Under the pieces are notes generated by a model. The model saw only the letters and a program-made list of their open reading frames with translations. It had not been told where the DNA came from and ran no database searches. The translations under genes were made by a program, and so were the position numbers. A stretch of DNA of 64,000 nucleotides from Leptodactylus fallax (taxonomy: Eukaryota; Chordata; Amphibia; Anura; Leptodactylidae): positions 1,411,001-1,475,000 of the forward strand of contig CAMRHE010000332.1 of assembly GCA_947044405.1 (NCBI GenBank), given 5' to 3'. This document shows positions 33,301 to 43,597 of this stretch, in pieces. How positions within the stretch are numbered: position 1 is the first letter of the stretch; every line of letters begins with the position of its first letter.

Positions 33301-34694
33301 GCCTCCATAGCCAGAAAACTGTGAGAAGATCCAGACAACATGTCATGTCTATGGTCAGCTTTATCCTGCCATCTCCACCTTTCTCATTACACAAGTAGGA
33401 AACATCTAATACTGTGGGATAAAACCAGACTGACCCCGAGACCTTCACAGCCCTTCTACAGGGCAGAGGGAAGATTTCATGTCACCTTATCTCCATCTAC
33501 CTGATCATCCTGGGGAAAGACATTTTCTTCCTTACAATCCTGTGCTAGAAGAGGACTGGGACATCTCTCCGCTGATGTTCTCTTACTGGATGGAACTGGA
33601 GGAAACACATACAGGGACTGAATTCATTCTTTCCATACAGATAATGAGAGGCCGTGTGTATTTAGTCATGTCTATTACCTGCTGATGTGAGGGGCTGCTG
33701 ATCCTCCATCATCACCTCCTTGTACACATCTTTGTGTCCTTCTAAATACTCCCACTCCTCCATGGAGAAATAGACAGTGACATCCTGACACCTTATAGGA
33801 ACCTGACAACACAATGATACAGTCATCACTAGATCCCTTCATAGCTCCTGTATAATGTCCCAGCATTCCCAGCAGTGTCACCTCTCCAGTCAGCAGCTCA
33901 ATCATCTTGTTGGTGAGTTCTAGGATCTTCTGTCCATTGATCTCCTCATGTATCAGGGAGTGAGGTGGAGGCCCCGGGATTGGGCTCAGGGTTCTCCCCC
34001 ATCCTTCAGACACAGGAGCCTGACAGCGCCCACTAGAGGTCTTCTTCACTACTGTGTAATCCTGGTTATGGGGAGACACATTAATAAATATCACTACATA
34101 CATGTCCAGAGTCTCTCACCTCTCCAGTCATATCATCTGTTATTACTATAGATAAGAATGATGTAATGTGACATCATCATAATCTCTCACCTCTCCAGTC
34201 ATATCATCTGTTATTACTATAGATAAGAATGATGTAATGTGACATCATCAGAATCTCTCACCTCTCCCGTCATATCATCTGTTATTACTATAGATAAGAA
34301 TGATGTAATGTGACATCATCAGAATCTCTCACCTCTCCAGTCATATCATCTGTTATTACTATAGATAAGAATGATGTAATGTGACATCATCAGAATCTCT
34401 CACCTCTCCAGTCATATCATCTGTTATTACTATAGATAAGAATGATGTAATGTGACATCATCAGAATCTCTCACCTCTCCAGTCATATCATCTGTTATTA
34501 CTATAGATAAGAATGATGTAATGTGACATCATCAGAATCTCTCACCTCTCCAGTCATATCATCTGTTATTACTATAGATAAGAATGATGTCATGTGACAT
34601 CATCAGAATCTCTCACCTCTCCAGTAAGCTGGTACAGTATCTCTAGGGTGAGATTTATTAGACTTTCTGCCATCTTGCCCCTCTCTCTTTCCAT
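28926..34694 (-). CDS. KRAB-like C2H2 zinc-finger protein, gene B (6 exons)
   Basis: Paralog of gene A and predicted DNA-binding regulator. My exon model is 34694-34617, 34061-33882, 33802-33679, 33595-33501, 33119-33017 and 30358-28926. All junctions are GT..AG and in phase, totalling 670 codons plus stop. Exon 1 encodes [11 protein letters not shown]...YQLTGE. Exon 2 has SLIHEEING where gene A has HEEEING. Exon 3 is the KRAB-A-like box, and exon 5 ends DIPTGNRT with the ancestral donor. Exon 6 carries 13 fingers. Intron 1 holds seven 71-bp repeats; intron 5 (30359-33016) holds a Tc1. Upstream lie a Penelope-like insertion and minisatellite array 4. It is the most complete of the three genes. 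Confidence 0.85.
30359..31289. other. Gene B intron 5, first part
   Basis: Shares the intron start with A and C but lacks about 600 bp present in both (the jump is after GGGGTTTGATATTTG at about 30650). Contains A- and T-runs near 30880 and 31180. No gene. Confidence 0.55.
31290..32883 (-). mobile_element. DD34E Tc1 element, full length but frameshifted
   Basis: 1,594 bp. Ends CAGTGCCTTGCGAAAGTATT and AATACTTTCGCAAGGCACTG, flanked by TA (31288-31289 and 32884-32885). The target CAATAGC-TA-TATTCC is the same TA used by another Tc1 family in gene C (46326) and is empty in gene A. Confidence 0.95.
31507..32390 (-). pseudogene. DD34E Tc1 transposase, single main frameshift
   Basis: The N-terminal part (32390-about 32100) has '[20 protein letters not shown]' and '[12 protein letters not shown]'. 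It shifts frame near 32100 into the catalytic part (32097-31507): '[15 protein letters not shown]' (Asp), '[13 protein letters not shown]' (Asp), '[14 protein letters not shown]' (Glu), ending AAKGGATKY. Spacing of the last two catalytic residues is 34. The first HTH upstream of 32390 is also out of frame. Otherwise well preserved. Confidence 0.88.
33679..33802 (-). CDS. Gene B exon 3: KRAB-A-like box
   Basis: Encodes the same KRAB-A-like sequence as gene A ([20 protein letters not shown] and [11 protein letters not shown]), 124 nt, acceptor and donor conserved. Identity to A and C at this exon is near complete, which suggests recent duplication or gene conversion. Confidence 0.85.
34120..34616 (-). 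repeat. Intron 1 tandem repeat of gene B, 7 x 71 bp
   Basis: The first boundary (34119) and exon 1 donor (34616) are 497 bp apart, exactly seven 71-bp units. Each has CTATAG, a 26-base exon-like stretch and GTGAGAG, as in gene A. One unit has CTCTCCCG for CTCTCCAG. Confidence 0.92.
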
Positions 34695-35274
34695 CCTTGA
34701 CTGGTCAGTCAGGTAAACGTCCATTGACAGGATTCAACCATAATGAAAAGAAATGGAGTTACTGGGAATAACAAGATAAAACATGTGATTTCCTGCCCTA
34801 AACAATATCCCGGTAGAGGGATTCCTAGTATTACACGTATCTATAGTGATAGGTGTCCCTGTCTCCCAGCAGGATACTGTGCTGTACTATAGTCTCTTTT
34901 GACAGTATGTCGCCGCAGAGACGTCTGGGACAGTCCTTCACGGGGTGGTGGTTTGCGAATGGCAAGTTGCGATAACAGTGGTCGTGGCCTTTTAAGGGTG
35001 CGGCATGTATAGATAACGGTGCAGTTACATGTATTTACACCTCAGATTGTTACTGATCAATTAAAGTAAACAATTGCGCCATTTTTCTTTACGCCATTTA
35101 GTGATCAGTTTAAATATTTTCTGGTGATACTGAATATAAATATATATATAAATATGTTCTCATAATAATAAAAATTACAAAAGTCTTATTTTATCATTTT
35201 TTTATTAGGTATGCTTTTTCTTTCTTTGCATATATATGATAGACAAGTACATTGTATGCTTAGGAAATATATTG
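34695..35274 (-). promoter_or_regulatory. Upstream region of gene B
   Basis: Carries the conserved proximal block and the TGTCGCCGCAGAGACGTCTG block, here uninterrupted. The AT-rich stretch that follows (CAATTGCGCCATTTTTC, TATATATATAAATATG) is shared with module C (about 49550-49770). Promoter role is inferred from conservation. Confidence 0.35.
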
Positions 35275-36660
35275 GAAGAGTGAAGAAATCAGGCGATACC
35301 TTTTAGAGGATAACTGAGTATATTTATAAGTAAGCTTTCAGGAGTACTCGCTCCCTTCATCAGACATGGTGTGATACAAGAACTGAAAATTCACAGATTT
35401 TTATACACATGGTTTTCAAAGCATTTTAGAGTCCTTAAAAAAAATTGCAATCTAAGTAGAGAAGCTATTTACAACAGGTCAAAAAAAACAGTCTGGAAAC
35501 TTGTGGTGCGTGACGGAGGGATCAGTAATTCTTGCTGTTATCTGTTTGCTATCAGGAGGTGATTTGTGTCCCTCACAGGTCATACATAGTGTGATTTGAA
35601 GCTGGCATGAATATTGAGTTCAGTTCATGGTTCAAACATAGTGTGACATGAAGCTGGCATGAATATTAAGTCCAAATTGCAGAGTTTTAAATTTTTGCAT
35701 AAATTTGTACTCCGATTCTTTCCTTTTCTCCTGCGTCTTAAAATGTCCCATTAAAACCACAACCCGCAAATCTTCAATAGAGTGGTTTTCTCTAGAGAAA
35801 TGTGCGGCCACTGGGAGATCGGTTCTGGTGTTATTAATGGTGGATCTGTGTGAGTTCATTCGTTGACTGAGTCTCTGCCCCGGTTCCCCCACATAGAGGC
35901 CTGTGGTGGGACATTGCACACACATTATGAGATACACCACATTGGAAGACCTGCAGGAAAATGTCCCCCTAATTCTGTGCACCTGTTGTGACTGTGGGAT
36001 AGGTACACTGTCAGTGGTGTGGATGTGCCTGCAGGTCATGCACCTTTTATGTAGGCAAGGTGAGGTGCCATTTTCAGTTGGGGCCTTCAGGGCACTTCGG
36101 ACGATAATACACCTCAGGTTTGGTGGTTGTCGAAAGGAAAGGAGAGGGGGGACTGGAAATATGTCCGTGAGTCTGTTGTCCCTATGTAGCACAGGTTGGA
36201 GCTCCTTGGCAGTCCTTCGTAGGATCTCCAGCTGTGGGTTGTAGGTGACGACTAGGGGCACTCGGGCATCTTTCTGGGTCTCTCTATATGTGAGCAGACT
36301 GTCTCTGGTAATGGCTGCCGCTTTTTTCAATTGGTTGTCTGTCACTTTTGGTTTGTATCCCAATCGGAGAAATTTCATCCTCAGATCCAGGAGGTGCTTG
36401 TCCAAGTCTGTTTTGTCGGAGCAAATACAATTGTATGGTATAGCCTGGCTGTAGATTATAGGACTCTAAAATGCTTTGAAAACCATGTGTATAAAAATCT
36501 GTGAATTTTCAGTTCTTGTATCACACCATGTCTGATGAAGGGAGCGAGTACTCCTGAAAGCTTACTTATAAATATACTCAGTTAGCCTCTAAAAGGTATC
36601 GCCTGATTTCTTCACTGTTCCACTACTTTCAATGGCTAACACGGTAAAACATTATACTAC
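35275..36660 (-). mobile_element. Penelope-like element, 5'-truncated, with 14-bp TSD
   Basis: Flanked by TAGGAAATATATTG at 35261-35274 and 36661-36674; the single empty copy is at about 49773-49786 in module C. Inverted terminal repeats of about 150 bp (35282-35433 and 36469-36618) share ATTTCTTCAC, 'ACTCGCTCCCTTCATCAGAC' and 'CACAGATTTTTATACACATG'. This layout, with a C-terminal GIY-YIG domain, fits a Penelope-like retroelement. Confidence 0.88.
35632..36405 (-). pseudogene. Penelope-like C-terminal region with GIY-YIG endonuclease
   Basis: Minus-strand open frame of about 257 aa. A linker begins DKHLLDLRMKFLRLGYKP, with a CCHH-like cluster (CLHKRCMTCRHI) at about residue 118-130. The GIY-YIG endonuclease follows: 'VVYLIMCVQCPTTGLYVGEP', then 'GQRLSQRMNSHRSTI' and 'HFSRENHSIEDLRV'. 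The frame is uninterrupted, but the reverse transcriptase part is missing (5' truncation), so it is not a functional retroelement protein. The apparent first Met is not an ATG. Confidence 0.85.
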
Positions 36661-37030
36661 TAGGAAATATATTGTTAAACATATAATGTACTGGCCTATA
36701 GAGACCTCTATATGTGTAATAGACTCAGTAGTGAAAGAAGATTTTAGTAATGAACTAGTTAATGATAATCAGTTATATAATATACCGTATATACACACAT
36801 ACCTCCTCCTGTACAGCTGTATACTGTATATATATACTTCCTCTTGGGTTACAGGACCTGTGATGATGTCATGACCATGTGATCAGTCCTATGTGTGGGA
36901 GGAGTCAAGTGATCACATGATGAGGTGTTACCGGGTTACTGCTCAGTGTATACAGGGCTCTGCTGTGCTGGTTGTGGTCGGTGCTGGATGAGCTGAAGTG
37001 TACGTGTGAGGATCAGGATGTAGTTACAGG
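36661..37030. other. Upstream region of gene B, distal part
   Basis: Collinear with 19060-19370 and 49773-50130: TAATGAACTAGTTAATGAT, 'TACAGGACCTGTGATGATG' and 'GCTGTGCTGGTTGTGGTCGG'. No gene. It leads into the minisatellite. Confidence 0.5.
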
Positions 37031-38386
37031 GTGGATGTAGCAGAGCTGTGTGTGTATGACGTGTGGCGGCCGGGATGGAGCAGAGCCGTGTGTGTATGAT
37101 GTGTATGGAGCAGAGCCGTGTGTGTATGACGTGTATGGAGCAGAGCCGTGTGTGTATGACGTGTACGGAGCAGAGCTGTGTGTGATGACGTGCACGGAGC
37201 AGAGCTGTGTGTGTATGATGTGTACGGAGCAGAGCTGTGTGTGTATGATGTGTATGGAGTAGAGCTGTGTGTGTATGATGTGTGTGGAGCAGAGCTGTGC
37301 GTGTATGGTGTGTGTGGAGCAGAGCCGTGTGTGTATGATGTGTATGGAGCAGAGCTGTGTGTGTATGATGTGTATAGAGCAGAGCTGTGTGTGTATGATG
37401 TGTATGGAGCAGAGCTGTGTGTGTATGATGTGTATGGAGCAGAGCGTGTGTGTGTGACGGCGGGAGCAGAGCTGTGTGTGGTGATGTGAGCGTGTGTGTA
37501 TGATGTGTATGGAGCAGAGCCGTGTGTGTATGATGTGTATGGAGCAGAGCCGTGTGTGTATGATGTGTATGGAGCAGAGCCGTGTGTGTATGATGTGTAT
37601 GGAGCAGAGCCGTGTGTGGATGTGAAGAGCCGGGGACGTGTACGGAGCAGAGCTGTGTGTGTATGACGTGTACGGAGCAGAGCCGTGTGTGTGTGACGTG
37701 TACGGAGCAGAGCCGTGTGTGTATGACGTGTATGGAGCAGAGCCGTGTGTGTATGACGTGTATGGAGCAGAGCCGTGTGTGTATGACGTGTATGGAGCAG
37801 AGCCGTGTGTGTGTATGATGTGTATGGAGCAGAGCCGTGTGTGTATGATGTGTATGGGCAGAGCCGTGTGTGTATGATGTGTATGGAGCAGAGCTGTGTG
37901 TGTATGATGTGTATGGAGCAGAGCTGTGTGTGTATGATGTGTATGGAGCAGAGCTGTGTGTGTATGACGTGTATGGAGCAGAGCTGTGTGTGTGTGATGT
38001 ACGGAGCAGAGCTGTGTGTGTTTGACGTGTATGGAGCAGAGCCGTGTGTGTATGATGTGTATGGAGCAGAGCTGTGTGTGTATGACGTGTATGGAGCAGA
38101 GCTGTGTGTGTATGATGTGTATGGAGCAGAGCCGTGTGTGTATGATGTGTATGGAGCAGAGCTGTGTGTGTATGATGTGTATGGAGCAGAGCTGTGTGTG
38201 TATGACGTGTATGGAGCAGAGCCGTGTGTGTATGATGTGTATGGAGCAGAGCTGTGTGTGTATGACGTGTATGGAGCAGAGCTGTGTGTGTATGATGTGT
38301 ATGGAGCAGAGCTGTGTGTGTATGACGTGTATGGAGCAGAGCTGTGTGTGTATGACGTGTATGTAGCAGAGCTGTGTGTGTATGGA
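37031..38386 (+). repeat. 30-bp minisatellite (array 4, upstream of gene B)
   Basis: About 45 units, mostly 30 bp. The left part is disordered (37060-37640, with inserts such as GGCGGCCGGGATGG and GTGAAGAGCCGGGGACG). The right part is regular and ends TGTATGGAGTTGCTATAAT. C/T variation is confined largely to GAGC(C/T)GTG and TATGA(C/T)GTG. Confidence 0.95.
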
Positions 38387-38730
38387 GTTGCTATAATAGT
38401 GAGCTACACTGATCTAGACTGCTATAATATAACAGTTTATATTCTGCAAATTATCCCTGATTATTTTGGGAATTAAGGACCTTATTGGATGATGGAAACC
38501 TTTACAGATATCTCTCTTTGGACGTATTTCAGTAATAAAAATGACTCTACTTCCAAAGCTGTTATATTACTTTGAGACAATTCCGGTGGCTGTCCCACAC
38601 TCCGATCTCTATAATTTGCAGAAAGCCTTTTTCCATTTTATCTGGAAAGCTAGGCGCCACCGGACCCCACATCGGTAATACTGGCTGGGATGGGGACGGA
38701 GGACTGGTGGTCCCATATATTCTCCAATAT
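38387..38730. repeat. Module spacer, copy in module B (truncated)
   Basis: Collinear with 22675-23020, then jumps directly to DIRS sequence equivalent to 24180. About 1.1 kb present in module A is missing here. Confidence 0.8.
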
Positions 38731-38932
38731 TTTTAATTAGCATAATTTATGCATGACTATGGTACCCTATAAGAGGATCAAACAGACCTATCTGTTATAA
38801 AGAAAATAATCCAATCTTAGGGAGGGAAGCTTGTGCTGCTGTTGGGACTAAGGGAAAACAGATTAACATCATAATCAACGATTCCCTTACATCCCATAGC
38901 AGCACAATATGGGGATGTAGCAAGTAATTCCC

Positions 38933-39405
38933 TTAAGGAGGGTTACCTCGCTGTACAGTACTTAGGACTGACTGTCCAAAGGCAGTTGCCTCTGAACTCC
39001 GGACATTTAGCAGATAATGTTTTACAAAGGTCAGCTGAGATGACCAAGAAGTGGCTGCACAAATCTGATCAAGAGGTACCGCACGGCTCTCTGCCCCAGG
39101 GGTTGACACAGCCCTAGATGAGTGGGCTGTAAAGAATTCAGGTGGATATAACCCCTGAGCAGAAAAAGAAGTTTTAATCACTTCTTTGATCCATCTAGAT
39201 AAGGTAGGTTTGGAAGCTCTGAGACCTTTGTCTCTACCATATTAATAAGAAGATTCTCGGATTTCCTGAAAGGTCGTGTACTTAGAAGGTAGATCTGAAG
39301 ACACTTTACTACATCCAGTGTGTGAACACTTTCCTCTTCAGAGGAAGGAGCTGAAAGAAACACTGAAAAGGAAACCATCTGGTTGATATTGGCACGAGAA
39401 GGCAC
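38933..39405 (-). pseudogene. DIRS tyrosine recombinase remnant (relic 2)
   Basis: Two pieces in different frames: 39405-39178 ('MVSFSVFLSAPSSEEES', 'VETKVSELPNLPYLDG') and 39181-38933. The latter has 'FFTAHSSRAVSTPGAES' (His and Arg of the R..HxxR..Y set) and 'LTFVKHYLLNVRSSEA' (candidate Tyr). This is the better preserved C-terminus of the two relics, but it is frameshifted upstream. Confidence 0.75.
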
Positions 39406-39569
39406 CTTAGGGTTAAGGCCAGGAGAAATCTGAGCTGAAACCTATCCGCAAGAAAGAAATATATGGTTCTACGGAAGAAAAGCCTGGAGCTTACCCACTC
39501 TCTTTGCTGAAGTGATGGCTAACAAAAAAGGTGGTTTTAAAGGCTTAAATACTTAAGATCTTGGTCCTG

Positions 39570-40544
39570 TCAGACTTTCATCAATACCCTTGGTATCATG
39601 GAAATTAGAGGGAAAATGTATACCAGCCTGAATCTCCCCGGGATGGACAGGGCATCCACTGCCAAGGGATAGTCCTCCTGATACAGTGAGAACGCCTCTA
39701 CCGTGGCGTTGAGTCTGGTCGTCATAAGGTCTACTTCTAGAAGACTACACTTCAGGGTAATCTGATGGAACATGTCTGGATTGAGAAACCAATCTCCTGA
39801 TACGGTGAGACCCCGACTCAACTGATCTGCTACTATGTTCAAGGAGCCCCTGATGTGAACCGTGGATAAGTGGGTCAAATTTTCCTCTGCCCAGGTAAAA
39901 ATCAAACCTGTCTCCCTGAGAAGATATAGCGATCTGGTGCCTCCCTGTTTGTTCAGGTACATTACGGTCGTCATACTGTTGGACCGGATCTTGACCGCTC
40001 TTCCTCGGAGGAGAGAAATGAAGTAGTGCCAGATAAACTGCTCTGAGATCCTTCCAGTTGGACGATGTCCTTTTTCTAGCTATATCTAGACTCCTTGTAT
40101 GGTCTTCTCGTACATGTGGGGTCCTCATCCCGAGAGGGATGCATCGCTATTCAACAGGGTCCAACGAGGTTGGACTGTGGACATCCGTCTTTCAGGTGTA
40201 TCCACTATCTGAGGGAAAGATGGGTACTGGGAGAAAGTCTGATCCTCTTGTCGAGACAGAGAGGAGTACGATTTCAGGCCTTTAAAGTTTCCATCTGAAG
40301 AGGACGCATATGCCATAAAGCCCAAGGGACTGCCATGGCTGAGGATGACATTAGGCCTAGGACTCTCATAGTTGTCCTGATAGAGACCAGGCATGTTTGG
40401 AGAAGATACCGGACCGCTGTGGTTAACCCTTCTTTTCTTGCAGGAGTTAAGGAAATTTTCATGCGGTCTGAGTCCAGGAGAAACCCCAGGAACTTCCTCT
40501 GAGTAGAGGGAATCACCTCTGACTTTCCCCAATTTATTAGCCAA
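39570..40544 (-). pseudogene. DIRS RT/RNase H remnant (relic 2)
   Basis: The RT thumb-side region (40544-40274) has 'IPSTQRKFLGFLLDSDRMKI' and 'SLTPARKEGLTTAVRYLLQT' in one frame. The RNase H region (40128-39570) has 'SNWKDLRAVYLALLHFSP', 'TTVMYLNKQGGTRS' and 'IRGSLNIVADQLSRG', with a frameshift before MTTV. Continuous across the point where relic 1 carries its LTR. Confidence 0.8.
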
Positions 40545-40635
40545 CCTAGGAGTTGAAGGACACGGCTATCTGCAAATGCTGGAGCAGGATGGATTTTGAC
40601 TGAGCTTTTATTTAGTCAGTCGTCCAAGTATGGCT

Positions 40636-43031
40636 GGGCACAACATATCGGGCACTGAAATGGCGAATCTCTGGAAAAATTTTATTTTTAACTTTTCATT
40701 ATCATCTGCGCATTAATTTCTGGAAATTAAAATAATGCAACACTTAAGGGTTAATAATGCTCACTACACCACTTGATAAATCCCTTGAAGGCTGTAGTTT
40801 CCAAAATGGGGTCACAAGTTTGCGGATTCCACTTTACTGGCAATTCTTGGGCTCTGCAAAAGTGACATGGTGTCCAAAAAGAGCTATGTGCTTTTGGAGC
40901 GCAGATTTAGATTGTTGGTTTTTGGACGCCATGTCACATTTGCAGAGACCCTAAAATTGCCCCTACAAAATGGGGGTCACTTCTTGGGGAATTCCAGTTT
41001 ACTGGCACCTCCAGGGCTCTGCAAAAACAACATGGCGACCAGAAAGTCCCTCTAAATCTGTACTCCAAAAGCTAAAAAAACACAGTGCTCCTTCCCTTCT
41101 GAGCCCTGCTGTGTGCCCAAGTAGCAGTTTATACCCACATATATAATTTTTTTCCCCCGGGATAGCCCACATAATAGTTTTAGGAGTTCATGTCTCTGAT
41201 GCCACAAAGTGGTCACAACAAATTCTGAAATTGGATATTTCTTCAAAAACTTCAATTTTCACTTTGTACATTCATTTTTGGGAAGCATTTTTAGGCTCAA
41301 AATGATAATACCCCTTAATACATTCCTTGAGGGGTGTAGTTTCTAAAATGGGGTCCCTTTTGAGTGGTTTCCATTGTATTGGTACTTTAGGGGCTCTGCA
41401 AATGCGACATGGCACCTGAAAACTATTCCAGCCACATCTGCCCTCCTAAAGCCACTAGCGCTCTTTGCATTCTGAGCCCCACCATGTACCCATACAGCAG
41501 ATTACAACCACATATGGGGCATTTCTGTGTTCAGAAGAAATTGTGTAACCAACTTTGGGGAGCTTTTTCTTCTTTAACCACTTGCAAAAATTAAAAATAT
41601 GTCGCTAAATGGACGGTTTATTGGAAAAAAAGTAATTTTTCATTTTTACGTCCCAATGATAATAAAATCTGTGAAACAGCTGTGAGGTCAAAATGCTCAC
41701 TATACCCCTTGAAATGTTCTGTGAGGGGTGTGGTTTCCAAAATGGGGTCACTTTTAGGGGGTTTCCACTTTTGGTACTTTGGGGGCTCTGCAAATGCGAC
41801 ATGGCACCTGAAAACTATTCCAGCAAAATCTGCCTTCCAAAAGCCAAATAGCGCTCTTTCCATTCCGAGCCCTGCCATGTACCCATGCAGCAGATTACGA
41901 CCACATATGGGGTATTGTCGTGTTCAGGAGAAATTGTTTAACAAACTGTGGGGGGCTTTTTCTCCTTTAACCCCTTGTGAAAATGAAAACTTTGGGGATA
42001 AAGTGACGTTTTAGTAATTTTTCATTTATACATCCCAATGTTGGTAAAATCTGTGAAACAGCTGTGGGGTCAAAATGCTCACTATACCCCTTGATGAATT
42101 CTGTGAGGGGTGTAGTTTCCCAAATGGGGTCACTTTTAGGGGGTTTCCATTGTTTTGGTACTCTAGTGGCTTTGCAAATGAGACATGGCACCTGAAAACT
42201 ATTCCAGCAAAATCTGCTTTTCAGACGCCCAGTGTTGCTCCTTCCCTTCTGTGAACTGCCGAATGCCCAAACATCAGTTTACACCCACATGTGCGGCATT
42301 TCTGTGCTCGGGAGAAATTGTATAATAAACTGGGAGATGCATTTTCTCCTTTAACCCTTTGTGAATGTGATAATTTTAGGGCTAATTGAAGGGATTAGTG
42401 GAAAAAAATTAAATGTCTAAATTTCACCTCGATATTGTTTTAACTCTTGTGAAATGCTTAAAGGGTTAACAAACTTCCCAAATGTTATTTTGAATTATTT
42501 CAGGGGTGCAGTTTTGAAAATGGGGTGATTTATGGGGGGTTTCTAATATATAGGCCTTTATAATCCCCTTCAGAACTGAAGTGGTCCCTAAAAAATTAGT
42601 TTGGGAAATTTTCTTGTAAATCTGCAAAATCGCTGTTACACTTGTAAGCCTTCTAACATCCAAAATAAATTAAAGGACGATTAAAAGATGATGCCGATAT
42701 ATAGCAGAGATATGGTAGATAATATTTATTCATGTATTTGGGTGGTATGATTATCTGTCTGAAAAGCAGAGCATTTCACATTTTGAAAATTGCGATTTTT
42801 TTTTTCAAAATTTCCATCAAATATCCTATTTTTTTTATAAATAAATACAAAAATATTGATTAGCGTTTACCACTAACATGAACTACAATGTGTCACGAGA
42901 AAACAATCTCAAAATCACTTGTGTAAGTTAAAGCTTCTCAAAGTTCTTGCCACATAAAGTGACACGTGTCTGTTTTGAAAAACAAGGCCTGGTCCTTAAC
43001 GCACTTTTGGGCTGTGTCCTTAAGGGGTTAA
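40636..43031. mobile_element. Non-coding TTAA-bounded element with about 390-bp internal repeats
   Basis: Successive blocks carry GGGGTGTAGTTTC(C/T)AAAATGGGG near 40793, 41333, 41727, 42110 and 42505, the last four 380-396 bp apart. 'GGCTCTGCAAATGCGACATGG' and 'CCACATATGGGG' recur in between. The right end CTTAAGGGGTTAA coincides with the TTAA at the left edge of module C. No coding frame. It looks like a non-autonomous TTAA-target transposon (Kolobok or piggyBac-like); the left end was not found. Confidence 0.5.
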
Positions 43032-43597
43032 TACTTACAAAAGAATGTAGCAAATATTCCCAATAAAGTAATAGAATACGTTTATTATAAGAATGTCAGT
43101 TGCTTAAATCTGAACTAAAAGAAAAGAATACTAATAGAAAACAAGAGCAACTTGATAAATCACTTCTCACATTATACAATACTTTGTCAAATTCACCATG
43201 ATATCTGACTATTGTAATGAGTAGAGGATAAAGAGGACAACAGTGAGGTATCTGCCTTTATGTATCTTGGAAGTATGGAATGTGAGACTGTGTTATTAAT
43301 ACTTCAGTGACAAACATCACTTCTATGTTTGGCCATTTGTCCACCAAGATTTCTCTTTTTCCCAGAAGAAATATCATATGAAAAAGGATCTCAATAACAC
43401 AGTCTTTATATAAATATAAGCTACTACATGTAGTATTTCTATATGCTGTCATGTTACACCATGAGTGTGGCTATGACTAACAGCCCCATATAACAAGACT
43501 GGTCAGAGCCCCAGGGAAGCGGTGGTGGATAGTCATAAAGTCTTTCCACATTCTGAACATGAAAATGGCTTTTCCCATGTGTGATTTCACATTTCCC
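43032..43597 (-). other. Gene C downstream region with dead extra finger
   Basis: Nearly identical to 28352-28925, including the TGA-truncated finger and the frameshifted finger debris at 43545-43597 (AATGGCTTTTCCCATGTGTG). Confidence 0.6.

Larger units (their letters stand above)
38731..40635 (-). mobile_element. DIRS-type retrotransposon relic 2
   Basis: Collinear with relic 1 but lacks about 550 bp (equivalent to about 24,995-25,548) and the LTR. Keeps one arm of the terminal inverted repeat (38828-38885), recombinase, RNase H and RT remnants. Its empty LTR site dates the LTR in relic 1 after the duplication. Its 5' end is cut by the element starting at about 40636. Confidence 0.85.

Noticed and set aside
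41052..42191. Small ORFs of 60-110 aa on both strands in the 390-bp repeats
   Set aside because: They recur with each repeat unit, lack family features and are not consistently open between units.
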